IMG/VR virus record: IMGVR_UViG_3300017967_000300
Coordinates: 1-20,065 of that record
Length of the DNA stretch: 20,065 nucleotides
Direction: 5' to 3' (one strand)
Source of the DNA: a virus
The first letter of the stretch is position 1. Every line of letters begins with the position of its first letter. Positions 8,055 through 16,226 of the stretch are shown here, piece by piece. The translations under genes and the position numbers were made by a program. The notes beneath the pieces are model-generated. The model did no database searches and had not been told where the DNA came from. It saw only the letters and a program-made list of their open reading frames with translations.

Positions 8055-10286
8055 TTATTCTATGCAGTCTTTTACAAATGTGGTATTTCTTAATGTTTGC
8101 TTCTTATTGGGATCAATTAGTTCTTCAGGAATTCTACTTAGAACAGGTTTTAGTATAGCTCCAAACCCAGTATCACTTTCAATATTAATAATTACAAGAT
8201 CATCAACAGGAATGTAGTTATTTAGAGGTGTGACAGAGGGATTAAGATTAGCATCTTCTCCTAAAACTAAATCTACGGACTCGATTCCACCATCAGAATT
8301 TAATATTGGATGATAAGTATTGCCGACAGTGTCAATAATTTTGTCATCTAATGTATATCCAATTCCAGGTTTAATAACACTCACATCACTAACATATGCT
8401 GGTATATTCGGTGAAAGACTATCAGACACATCTGTTGGAATATTTACATTTGAATTTCCTATTGGATAATTTTCACCAGGACTAACAACATAAATGTTAT
8501 CTATTTTACCATCATCATCTATTGTAGATCTTAGCACAGTGCCATATCCTTTCCCACATTCATCCTCAACTATCACAAATGGAGGATACTTATAATTTTT
8601 TCCCTTATCTTTTAATATTGCTCCAATCACACTTGCAGATATTTCCTCCCCTTCATTTACAAAATCACCTAAAACTACATCTGCTTCGCCACCTTCACCC
8701 ATACCTCCAAATATTTTAATTTTTGGTATTGAACTACAACTTTCAATTTCTCCAGTGTAACATCTACCTTTTTTACCTTTTATACTAGAGTCTGATGTTG
8801 CTGAGGAGAATATATCAAATCCTTGCTTAACTTGAGAAAATCCATCTTCAGCATCTTCTTTTATATTCTTAACTGTAGATATGGATCTTTGAATGCTATC
8901 TAAAACATCTTTAGATTTTAAAATTCCATCTACAATTGCAGCAGGACCTATTCCTATTGCCCAATTATTAATATTATCATATGAATTATTTTTATTTTGA
9001 TTTGTATCAAAAAGACCACTTAAACCAGTTAGTGCAGTAATACTTTCGGAAAGTGTGTTGAAAACACTGAATGCAGGCGCTGCCAAAGAAAGTATTTTAC
9101 TTACTCCACCCAGAACACCAGAAATACTACTCTGTATTTGTCTCATTACTTCTCTTACGATTGATGCGGTTGCTTGAGTTTCAATACATGAATCTGGTCT
9201 TTTTGCATTATCAACAATATCGGTAAGCATACTTTTTACAGTTCCTGTCAATTTGTTGAGAACAATACCAGGAAGATCTACAATAAAATCTTGCAGAAGT
9301 TGAACGGGATACACCATTGCGTGTTGTGCTGCCACTCCAGCAAAGTGTGCTATTGGATAATTTTGAGTAGCTGCATAAACTGCTTTAAATACTGCATCAT
9401 ATAAAAGTCTTAACCCTTTCTGCAAAATAGGAACTAAAACTTCAAATAAAATATCAACTGATCCTCCAACAATACCTTCAGTAATTCCTATAATCTTATC
9501 AACAGAACGACTTATTTCTGCAATTTTACTGGGAACATTCCCAAAAGGATTATTTACTTTTTTTATTAAATTGCTAACTTCTGTTCCTATTTTTACCCCA
9601 TTAGTATTTTTACTAGAATCTGCTATAATTATTTCTTGACCAACTGCACTAGAAATAGGTAATTGCTTTTCTGCTTTCTTTTGTTCTTCTTCTTCTGCTG
9701 CTTCAACAGCAGCATCTTCTGCAGCCAATATGGACTTTAGTTGAGAATCGTATTCTTTATCTTGTTTTTGATTAATTTTATCAACCGTATTTGGAGGAAG
9801 ATCTCTAGGAGTTTCTTGGGAAGCACTATTAGATTCCCCCGCTTCTCTAGGACTTAATGTTCCATTTGGTTTTTTAACGTTATCACTATATCCAGTGAAT
9901 GGTATAAATGCACCTTTAAAAGATGCAGAAGGAACCGAACTAGTTCTGCCAAATGATCCCATAATCATTGGAAGTTGACCATCATCCCCATCTAAGAAAA
10001 ATCCAAGTACAACATCACCAGGTCTTATTTTTGGAGTGGTTGCATAATTAGACCCACCAGTTCCTGCTGTAGTTGGCAACATTACATGCGCCCAAGGAAG
10101 ATCCTCATCAGACAATTGTGCAGTACTATATGGGTGATATCCCATGATGCGAACTTTCCAACGGTGTCCCCACCCTTCTCCATTAATTTGCTTTCCTTGA
10201 GCAGATGCTACTGCAACTTGACCAATCCACCATCTGAATCCGTCTCTTCCTACAAAATTAGATTTTAGTATTGACTCTTCTATCAT
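8055..10286 (-). CDS. 5: gp5-like baseplate hub protein with OB-fold N-terminus and no lysozyme domain (743 aa)
   Basis: Residues 1-120 ('FRWWIGQVAVASAQ', 'HRWKVRIMGYHPYS', 'LPWAHVMLPTTAGTGGS', 'RPGDVVLGFFLDGDDGQLP', 'GSFGRTSS') follow the order of the T4 gp5 OB-fold domain: W.G.V, R.KVRI.G.HP, LPW..V..P, GD.V.GFF.DG, .I.GS.G. The rest is unlike T4 gp5. It has a charged Ala/Glu-rich helix (about 190-210), a long hydrophobic/amphipathic stretch (about 255-350), and a C-terminal beta region with GKNY/GENY/GIGY motifs (about 560-690) also seen in the neighbouring fibre. No lysozyme motif is visible. The gene overlaps the gp27-like gene by 4 nt (ATGA), consistent with the stoichiometric gp27-gp5 hub of T4. 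The gp5 identity applies to the OB domain; the rest is lineage-specific. Confidence 0.8.
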   Translation of the reverse strand: MIEESILKSNFVGRDGFRWWIGQVAVASAQGKQINGEGWGHRWKVRIMGYHPYSTAQLSDEDLPWAHVMLPTTAGTGGSNYATTPKIRPGDVVLGFFLDGDDGQLPMIMGSFGRTSSVPSASFKGAFIPFTGYSDNVKKPNGTLSPREAGESNSASQETPRDLPPNTVDKINQKQDKEYDSQLKSILAAEDAAVEAAEEEEQKKAEKQLPISSAVGQEIIIADSSKNTNGVKIGTEVSNLIKKVNNPFGNVPSKIAEISRSVDKIIGITEGIVGGSVDILFEVLVPILQKGLRLLYDAVFKAVYAATQNYPIAHFAGVAAQHAMVYPVQLLQDFIVDLPGIVLNKLTGTVKSMLTDIVDNAKRPDSCIETQATASIVREVMRQIQSSISGVLGGVSKILSLAAPAFSVFNTLSESITALTGLSGLFDTNQNKNNSYDNINNWAIGIGPAAIVDGILKSKDVLDSIQRSISTVKNIKEDAEDGFSQVKQGFDIFSSATSDSSIKGKKGRCYTGEIESCSSIPKIKIFGGMGEGGEADVVLGDFVNEGEEISASVIGAILKDKGKNYKYPPFVIVEDECGKGYGTVLRSTIDDDGKIDNIYVVSPGENYPIGNSNVNIPTDVSDSLSPNIPAYVSDVSVIKPGIGYTLDDKIIDTVGNTYHPILNSDGGIESVDLVLGEDANLNPSVTPLNNYIPVDDLVIINIESDTGFGAILKPVLSRIPEELIDPNKKQTLRNTTFVKDCIE

Positions 10287-11605
10287 TTCTTTTTGTAACC
10301 GAAACTATCTCTTACTAATCTTAATGAAGTATAAGATTGTGTTGAATCAAAATGATGACATAATTCCTTTATCATATATAGTCCACTTGTCTCAACATCA
10401 TATTCTTTTTCTTTTGAAGAACTTGCTCTGGGAAAATTGCACTTTATCAAATCACCAGCATTTAAATTTGTATTCAATGGAACCAACATTTCAAGTTGTT
10501 GGGTTAACATCGTATTATATCTCATTAATGATTGAGATTGATACTTTGCCATATCTCCATTTTGATCTATAGAAACATCCTTTTCCATGGTTCCATAATC
10601 AAGAACTTGAGTAATTAGTCTTGTAGGTACATCTCCTAGTGTTTTATCTGACCCATTTCCCAACTTTGGCAGTTTCATTCTATCGCCAAGGTTTTCAGTT
10701 TTTGATATGTAATCACTTTGTTTGAAAACTCCTTGCTCTGGGGATGTGAAAGAAAAATCTACAGGATTAAAAAACATTCTTTGAGTGGAGTAAGTTCCCA
10801 ATCTTAACTTTTCAAGTAAAGCAGAATTTCTTATGATTTTATAACTTAAAATTTTAAAATCATTATCAACTTTTTTCCCCGAAGAATCGAAGGACTCATT
10901 CTTTTCACTATAAGTATATGTCGCTTTTTCTTTTTGTTTATTTAATTCGTCGATTGATCTAAATTGAAATCCTTCTTTAGTTTGGTAAAATAAGAATCCT
11001 GCCGTAGCATTTTTAGATTCTGATGGAACACCCTTTCCTGCCAATGATGTTAAAATCGTAAAAGGTTTTCTCATGTTTCCAATAAAACCATATCTATTGG
11101 ATGTTTTATCAATTTTACCTATTTTTGTAGTTTGTAAAGTTTCTTTTAGTATTTTTTCAACAGAGGTATTGATTGGTGATGATATTGGATATTTTCCAAC
11201 AACTCTAGTGGTTTCATTAGTAATTGCTTCTCTAGAAACTAAATGTAAAGTAAATTCTTCACTGTCTTGTTTAGCATCAACATCACTAATAGATGAAACA
11301 TAAAAATAATCTTCTGAATTTTTTGAAAAGTCTAAATCACTATTTCGTGTCGTATTTGCATTTACTCTAAGTGATAATCTTTCTCCCCCTCTAAGAGGTA
11401 AACCATTATAAATCGATTGCATTACTCCATTTTTTTCAATACTATCTCCAGTATTAAGTACCCTAAGTTTAGCAGTAATTACTGGAGAAAATATATCCTC
11501 AAAGTACTGAAACATCACTATACCAAATGATATATCAACTGTACGTGATAAATCATTCGATTCTAAAATTGCTTCACCGTAGATAGACTTGTTAGATGCT
11601 TCCAT
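10283..11605 (-). CDS. 27: gp27-like baseplate hub protein (440 aa)
   Basis: The length is close to T4 gp27 (391 aa), and the gene precedes the gp5-like gene with a 4-nt overlap, as expected for subunits that form a gp27-gp5 hub complex. The N-terminus ('TVDISFGIVMFQYFEDIFSP', 'ITAKLRVLNTGDS', 'LPLRGGERLSLRV') fits the first tube-like barrel of hub proteins. The C-terminal part ('VPLNTNLNAGDLIKCNFPR', then 'SGLYMIKELCHHF') has the 'L.AGD.I.C..P ... SGLY.I....H.F' pattern of the gp27/gpD/VgrG hub family. The start codon A is shared with the TAA stop of the upstream lysin-hub gene. The identification is from recalled family patterns and context, so it is good but not certain. Confidence 0.7.
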   Translation of the reverse strand: MEASNKSIYGEAILESNDLSRTVDISFGIVMFQYFEDIFSPVITAKLRVLNTGDSIEKNGVMQSIYNGLPLRGGERLSLRVNANTTRNSDLDFSKNSEDYFYVSSISDVDAKQDSEEFTLHLVSREAITNETTRVVGKYPISSPINTSVEKILKETLQTTKIGKIDKTSNRYGFIGNMRKPFTILTSLAGKGVPSESKNATAGFLFYQTKEGFQFRSIDELNKQKEKATYTYSEKNESFDSSGKKVDNDFKILSYKIIRNSALLEKLRLGTYSTQRMFFNPVDFSFTSPEQGVFKQSDYISKTENLGDRMKLPKLGNGSDKTLGDVPTRLITQVLDYGTMEKDVSIDQNGDMAKYQSQSLMRYNTMLTQQLEMLVPLNTNLNAGDLIKCNFPRASSSKEKEYDVETSGLYMIKELCHHFDSTQSYTSLRLVRDSFGYKKK

Positions 11606-13515
11606 TAGACGTAGTTAAGTGCTAAGAGTATTCTATTCTTCGTAAAAGTATTTAACATATAAGAAGGGTCTGTATATGATATTGTTGTCTCAGTAGACGA
11701 TTGAATTGGAGCAGATATTGATTGATTACCAGCACCATTATTTGCCACAAGAAATATATTTTGATTTCCCTCCTCTTCTGGTGCAAATGCCATTGTTTGT
11801 GAAGTATTTAAATTTATATTTGAAGATATATTGGGAGAAACTTTTTTCGCTTCTTCCAAATAACTTTTATATCTATTTCCACCATATACACTCCATGCAT
11901 CGAATCCTTGCCTATCATATACCATTTTCGCCGCCTTTACGTTCGTTAAGGGATCATAAAGTTTATCAACACTATCAATCCCAAACCAACCAAATCTTTC
12001 TTGTCTATAAGGACCAGTCATATTGATTTGCCACAATCCATATGATGTCTCTCCGATTTGCTTATATAATCCAGATTTAATTGTATCATTTCTAGGATCA
12101 CCACCAGATTCTGCCATTGCAATTGCTGCCATCTTGATCGCTTGATCATCATTAAATCCTACAGATTTTGCTAACTGTATTAGTTGTGCTAAGTTATATC
12201 TTCCTGAAGATGGTAAAACTGAAGTTTGTGGTCTAGTATGTGATGTTCTAATGTTAGTATTATTATTAGTATTAGTATTAGTATTATTAGTATTAGATGT
12301 GGTTTGTGTAGATTTAGTTGCCTTTACATTGCCACCCTTTACAATCAGTCCAGCGTCAACTAATCCCATAGGATCCATTGTTCCAGAAACCATAGAAGAT
12401 GCAGAATCATATCCTGATGCATGATCTATGTGTAAATGTGGTGCAGTCGATAGACCAGTACTTCCACTAAAACCTACAACTTTTGCATTACCATCAGATC
12501 CCGTACCTGCACCAACTTTATCACCTTTCTTAACACTAATTGACTTCATGTGTGCGAATTTAACAAAGGTTCCATCTTCCAATTGAATTACAACAAAATT
12601 ACCATAACCACCATTTGTTCCATCAGGATCTCTAGAATCTCCCATTATTCCAACATCAACAACTGTTCCGTTAGAAACTAAAGTTATTGGTGTTCCTTCA
12701 GGTAATGGGAAGTCTTCACCAGTGTGTCCCTTCTCTCCACCTTTACCATGAACTCTAGTTTTTCCTCTAGTACCCATACCACCAGGTATATACTGACCAT
12801 AATCCCTATTTGCAGGATCTAATTTTTCTCCACCGGTCGATGTGTATGTTGATTCTTCTCCAGTAGATGGTTCTTCTCCCTGGGATTCATTTTGAATTTC
12901 ATCATCTCTTTGTCCAATAAGAATACTAAATGTTTCTTTCAAATCTTCTTGTATATCATTAAATGATTTTGTCAGTTCATCAGTTGCCGCTTTAACTTTT
13001 CCAGACATATCAAGAAAATCAAAATTTGAAAAATTTTCTTTATATGCTGTTAATACTCTACCAAAATCTCCAAACGCAATGAAAATTTTATTTGGCATTT
13101 CTTTCAATATTTCATGAATTTTATTAACTCTACCCATAAATTTTTCACCTAAGTCATTCATCATTGGTAGGTTGTTTATTAACCATCCAACACTAACCCA
13201 ACCTATGAATCCCAAAATCCTCTCAATAAAATTTCCTCCAGCAGTTGATAAAACTTTAGATCCTGGAATCATTGATGAAGTTCTTACATTTTTTGCTTCC
13301 AATACAGATTCTCTAACTGCTCTTTCAGACTGCTCTTTTCTTCTATTTTCAAGAAGCGAAGTTCTTTTTTCTATCCTACTTCGTTCTTTTGTACCATCTC
13401 TTATAATTCTAGAAATTGATTCTATATTTTTTTTTGTCTCAGAAGACTTTTCTCTGATACTAAAAATATTTTTCGAAATATTGGTAATACTAGAATTTTG
13501 GGATAATCTTGCCAT
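11605..13515 (-). CDS. Baseplate hub/tail protein with M23 metallopeptidase and lytic-transglycosylase domains (636 aa)
   Basis: Three parts are visible. Residues 1-205 are a basic coiled-coil region with a hydrophobic helix ('GFIGWVSVGWLINN', about 102-115). Residues about 245-390 are an M23/LytM-type endopeptidase: H264 and D268 in 'GHTGEDFPLPEGTPI', H322 in 'KFAHM', and H360 and H362 in 'APHLHID', so the zinc ligands and catalytic histidines are all present. Residues about 438-560 are a goose-lysozyme/SLT-like transglycosylase, with candidate catalytic Glu469 in 'AIAMAESGGDPRN', 'SYGLWQIN' (491-498) and 'WSVYGGNRY'. An Asn/Thr-rich linker (about 403-423) joins the enzymes. The protein could cleave both peptide and glycan bonds of peptidoglycan during DNA injection. 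It starts 1 nt after the tape-measure candidate and shares its last base with the gp27-like gene. A virion-borne lysin is preferred to a lysis enzyme because it sits in the hub operon and has no export signal. Confidence 0.85.
   Translation of the reverse strand: MARLSQNSSITNISKNIFSIREKSSETKKNIESISRIIRDGTKERSRIEKRTSLLENRRKEQSERAVRESVLEAKNVRTSSMIPGSKVLSTAGGNFIERILGFIGWVSVGWLINNLPMMNDLGEKFMGRVNKIHEILKEMPNKIFIAFGDFGRVLTAYKENFSNFDFLDMSGKVKAATDELTKSFNDIQEDLKETFSILIGQRDDEIQNESQGEEPSTGEESTYTSTGGEKLDPANRDYGQYIPGGMGTRGKTRVHGKGGEKGHTGEDFPLPEGTPITLVSNGTVVDVGIMGDSRDPDGTNGGYGNFVVIQLEDGTFVKFAHMKSISVKKGDKVGAGTGSDGNAKVVGFSGSTGLSTAPHLHIDHASGYDSASSMVSGTMDPMGLVDAGLIVKGGNVKATKSTQTTSNTNNTNTNTNNNTNIRTSHTRPQTSVLPSSGRYNLAQLIQLAKSVGFNDDQAIKMAAIAMAESGGDPRNDTIKSGLYKQIGETSYGLWQINMTGPYRQERFGWFGIDSVDKLYDPLTNVKAAKMVYDRQGFDAWSVYGGNRYKSYLEEAKKVSPNISSNINLNTSQTMAFAPEEEGNQNIFLVANNGAGNQSISAPIQSSTETTISYTDPSYMLNTFTKNRILLALNYV
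12253..12296 (-). repeat. Trinucleotide repeat coding the Asn/Thr linker
   Basis: A run of ATT and AGT triplets (AAT and ACT on the coding strand) encodes the Asn/Thr linker between the metallopeptidase and transglycosylase domains. Being in triplets, length changes would keep the frame. Confidence 0.85.
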
Positions 13516-13516
13516 C

Positions 13517-15316
13517 TTACACTACATTAAAAATTTGTTTTGAATATAATGTATAAAAATTTTCAGGATTTGAGGTGTTGATATGAGGAACATCGGTGAT
13601 TGATTTTTCTGGTACTGAAACTGCAGGGGAAGCAGGTCCAGATGTTCCTCCAGATGTATTCAATGGAATAATTTGTGGTGGTCGCTTATTTTTAACTGGT
13701 AAAGTTTTTGGTTCTTTTAAGGGAATCAAATTTTGAGAATCTGCAGTTATTGGAGATTCACCTTCCTTTTGCAATGCAATGTTTAGAAGAGCATCTTCTC
13801 TATCTAAAGTTGCCTTCATAGAACGATCTACATCAGTATTTTTTCTATTATTTGCATAATCAGGATTTATAATATTCGTTTGAGGTACATATTTTGGTGG
13901 TGGTTCTTCCTCAGCACTCTCTTTTGGTTCAACCTTTGATGATGTATTTAAAATATTATTCTGTGGTTCGACAGAAATTTCTGGATCTATTGGCTCAGTA
14001 TCTCCAAATTTTTTTCTCTCAAAAAAGTTTAAAAAATTTCTTTCAGTTTGATTCGCAATTCGTTCAGTTTCGCTTTGAGGTTCAGCATTTGCAGGTTGAG
14101 ATGACGTAGGTTCAACATTTGTAGATTGAGATGATGTAGGTTCAACATTTGTAGATTGAGATGATGTAGATTCAACATTTGTCTCAGTCTGCAATGATGT
14201 ATTATTTGTATTTGCTTCTACCCCAGGTTTTGATTCATTATTCAATGCAGGTGTATTGAATTTTGTACTTTGTGGTTGAATATTTGAATTGGGTTCAGAT
14301 TGAGACTGAGTATTTGATCCTGTAAGAAATTCATTAACGGCTTTCATAAAGTCATCTACAATACTCTTCCCCTTCTCATCTTCATCTATAAGACCTTTAC
14401 CAAATAGATCCAAGAGTTGTTCACTTGAGAATATAACTCCAGCAACTCTTGCAAGTCTTCCGACTGGCAATATTGAAAGTACACCAAGACTTGCCTCAAT
14501 CATATTATTATCTTTGGCCTCAAGTATGGATGATATTGCAGTAAGTGCTGTTCCAAAAAATCCAAATCCTTTTGGACCCTTTACACTCGGAGTCCTTCTG
14601 CTAGTGGCAGCGGCACCAGACAACAAATTTCTAACAGATTGGAATGGTTTTTTAATTAATAAATCGCCAGCAAATTTAGATAATCCAGTAATACCACTAA
14701 CTATTTGTCCTAATCCACCTTTAAATAAAAGAAGGACATTGGTCGCGTTTCTAATACCATTGAGTATTGTAGACTGTATTTCATTAGCTAAATCTATATT
14801 TCCATCTGCTCTCGCACGAATCAATTGTCCATAATTATTAAGTAACCATCCACTAAACAAGAACAATAATGACTTTGCTATTCTATCAAATAAACCCGTA
14901 GTTCTTCTTGCAACAGGAGTCACAGCAGAAGTAAATGCTCTGTTTATTTTCTGCTCTACTACCTTTTCTTTTCCTTCTCTTATATTTGCTTCTGCAAGTC
15001 TTCTTTCTCTATTTTGCTTATCTGCTAATATTCTTTGCTCATTTGCAATATCATTTTGAAGTAATGTAGATACACCAACAAGTCCAGCATTTAGTGCAGC
15101 AATATCTTGTCTAACTTGAACTAACCCAGTTTGAAGACCCAACAAACTTTGCTGATTTTGTTGAGTAATTTGAAGTGTTTGTATATCCGCTTCACTTACA
15201 ACTGGTTGAGACCTAATAGTTTGAACTAAAGGATTCACATTTCTAGCACTAATACTACCAGAGTTACTGATCCTTGATCTTGTAGATTGTCCTAGAATTG
15301 GTGAATTAGGTGCCAT
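13517..15316 (-). CDS. Putative tail tape-measure/hub protein, gp29-like (599 aa)
   Basis: The length is close to T4 gp29, the 590-residue tape measure. The order gp54, gp26, gp51-like, this gene resembles the tube, chaperones, tape-measure order of many long-tailed phages. A Gln-rich N-terminus is followed by a charged coiled coil (about 85-128), a hydrophobic helix ending in 'FLFSGWLLNNYGQ' (about 148-164), and several Gly/Ala-rich hydrophobic helices (about 190-305). A Pro/Ser/Thr/Asn/Gln-rich low-complexity stretch (about 333-420) includes 10-residue repeats. The helix motif 'GWLLNN' recurs as 'GWLINN' in the next protein. The start codon at 15316 overlaps the end of the gp51-like frame by 11 nt. 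No direct sequence similarity to T4 gp29 is claimed; the call rests on length, helix content and position. An alternative is a minor hub protein. Confidence 0.6.
   Translation of the reverse strand: MAPNSPILGQSTRSRISNSGSISARNVNPLVQTIRSQPVVSEADIQTLQITQQNQQSLLGLQTGLVQVRQDIAALNAGLVGVSTLLQNDIANEQRILADKQNRERRLAEANIREGKEKVVEQKINRAFTSAVTPVARRTTGLFDRIAKSLLFLFSGWLLNNYGQLIRARADGNIDLANEIQSTILNGIRNATNVLLLFKGGLGQIVSGITGLSKFAGDLLIKKPFQSVRNLLSGAAATSRRTPSVKGPKGFGFFGTALTAISSILEAKDNNMIEASLGVLSILPVGRLARVAGVIFSSEQLLDLFGKGLIDEDEKGKSIVDDFMKAVNEFLTGSNTQSQSEPNSNIQPQSTKFNTPALNNESKPGVEANTNNTSLQTETNVESTSSQSTNVEPTSSQSTNVEPTSSQPANAEPQSETERIANQTERNFLNFFERKKFGDTEPIDPEISVEPQNNILNTSSKVEPKESAEEEPPPKYVPQTNIINPDYANNRKNTDVDRSMKATLDREDALLNIALQKEGESPITADSQNLIPLKEPKTLPVKNKRPPQIIPLNTSGGTSGPASPAVSVPEKSITDVPHINTSNPENFYTLYSKQIFNVV
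14071..14182 (-). repeat. 30-nt tandem repeat in the tape-measure candidate
   Basis: Two identical 30-nt units (14101-14160, apart from one base) are flanked by a degenerate copy (14071-14100) and a partial copy (14161-14182). They encode the 10-residue unit TSSQSTNVEP within a disordered linker. Confidence 0.85.
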
Positions 15317-15479
15317 TACCGTTCTTTAGGTTTTCTTCTTCGATGTATTGCTGGAGGAGAGTTATATAAACTTCTCTCTCCCATGGTATCATATTTTCTA
15401 ACTCTGTTAATGAATATTTATGATGCTGAATCAAAGCAAAATTCATTTTATAATATGATATAAGATTCTCATGCATCAT
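15306..15479 (-). CDS. 51: gp51-like small baseplate-hub assembly protein (57 aa), possibly made by frameshift from gp26
   Basis: The frame begins MMHENLISYYKMNFAL and contains 'HHKYSLTELENMIPWERE', then 'VYITLLQQYIEEENLKN'. I recall similar short proteins after gp26 in T4-like cyanophages, called gp51 or hypothetical. The ATG at 15479 lies 2 nt after the gp26 TAG, without a Shine-Dalgarno sequence. The same frame is open upstream through CGC CTA GGC back to a TGA at 15521, so a -1 slip in the last codons of gp26 would enter it. The start ATG falls inside a predicted stem, which might hinder independent initiation. The end overlaps the tape-measure candidate by 11 nt. A role as the T part of a G/GT-type chaperone is an inference. 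Confidence 0.7.
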   Translation of the reverse strand: MMHENLISYYKMNFALIQHHKYSLTELENMIPWEREVYITLLQQYIEEENLKNGNGT

Positions 15480-15494
15480 GCCTAGGCGAAAAAA
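15420..15494 (-). other. Candidate -1 programmed ribosomal frameshift signal joining gp26 to the gp51-like frame
   Basis: Read on the minus strand, the gp26 codons TCT TTT TTC contain the heptamer T TTT TTC (15494-15488). It is followed by 8 nt (GCCTAGGC, including the gp26 TAG) and then a stem. ATGATGC (15479-15473) pairs with GCATCAT (15426-15420), and after a bulge GAATC (15468-15464) pairs with GATTC (15432-15428). A small inner hairpin TTATA/TATAA is possible in the loop. A -1 slip would read CGC CTA GGC ATG and give a 297-residue fusion. P2 E/E' uses a similar T-rich heptamer and lambda G/GT has the same layout. Confidence 0.65.
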
Positions 15495-16198
15495 GAGTTT
15501 AGTCCCTCCATGACAATCTCACTATCAACACCAGTATTTGGATTAGTAACTTTTAAGACGTGTTTTAATTTTGGCATAGTCTCAAAAAATTGTTCAATTT
15601 GTTTAAATTGCTTTGAACTCAGAGATTCTACGAACTCCACTAATTCTTTTTTAGTGCAGTCCTTAGCACTCCATGCTTCCTCTTCATTGTAAACTTGCTC
15701 AATGCAAGTGCAGATGACTTTAAATGTATCATCAACTGTCACATCACCACCCGTGAAATTGTTTGTAATAAACTCATTCATAGATGGATATCTCATTCTC
15801 ACACTTAAATTATCATCGAGTTGAATGTCTCTAGTGTGGTTCTCTCCCACTTCAACTTTAATATCATCTAAATTAATGCTCATAGGAACTTGAGTCTTAT
15901 TATCATCTGGACATGTAATTAATACATCCACAGACTCTCCTACAGACTTTCCTCTAATATTTAAAAATAGATACTCAATATCAAAAGTCGCTAAACTATC
16001 GATTTTAATACCCCGTGTAATAATACAGTTTGATATAACATCCTTAACTGCATTTGCAATTTGTTTTGGATCTTCACTCTCTAAAGCGATAATTAAAATT
16101 TTCTCTTCTTTTACTAAAAAAGGTCTATATTTAATTTTCTTTTTTAATGAAGGAATTTCCAACTCATATGTTGGTGTAGATACTTTTGGTAAAGGCAT
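15482..16198 (-). CDS. 26: Baseplate hub subunit/assembly chaperone gp26 (238 aa)
   Basis: Family features of T4 gp26 (T4_baseplate family; T4 protein 208 aa) are seen: the N-terminal 'TYELEIPSLKKKIKYRPFL' with 'VKEEKILIIALES', a central 'SVRMRYPSMNEF' strand, a helical C-terminal half ('LVEFVESLSSKQFKQIEQF', then 'FETMPKLKH') and the end 'EGLNSFFA'. The acidic character and helical C-terminus suit an assembly protein. The last sense codons, TCT TTT TTC GCC, contain a -1 slippery heptamer just before the TAG stop, with a predicted stem-loop downstream. The gene starts 27 nt after gp54, and the gap carries a late-promoter-like octamer. In T4, gp26 acts in the pathway that builds the central hub around gp27-gp5 and gp29. 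Confidence 0.82.
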   Translation of the reverse strand: MPLPKVSTPTYELEIPSLKKKIKYRPFLVKEEKILIIALESEDPKQIANAVKDVISNCIITRGIKIDSLATFDIEYLFLNIRGKSVGESVDVLITCPDDNKTQVPMSINLDDIKVEVGENHTRDIQLDDNLSVRMRYPSMNEFITNNFTGGDVTVDDTFKVICTCIEQVYNEEEAWSAKDCTKKELVEFVESLSSKQFKQIEQFFETMPKLKHVLKVTNPNTGVDSEIVMEGLNSFFA

Positions 16199-16218
16199 AA
16201 TAAACTGTCAGATATTTT

Positions 16219-16226
16219 TATTTAGT
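16219..16226 (-). promoter_or_regulatory. Weak late-promoter-like octamer before gp26
   Basis: ACTAAATA on the minus strand matches 6 of 8 bases of TATAAATA. It begins at the last base of the gp54 stop codon and ends 20 nt before the gp26 ATG, so the leader would be short. Confidence 0.3.

Noticed and set aside
11605-13515. Free endolysin for host lysis
   Set aside because: The enzyme domains follow a long coiled-coil/hydrophobic hub-like N-terminus, no holin is nearby, and the gene is tightly coupled to gp27-like and tape-measure-like genes. A virion-borne lysin fits better.
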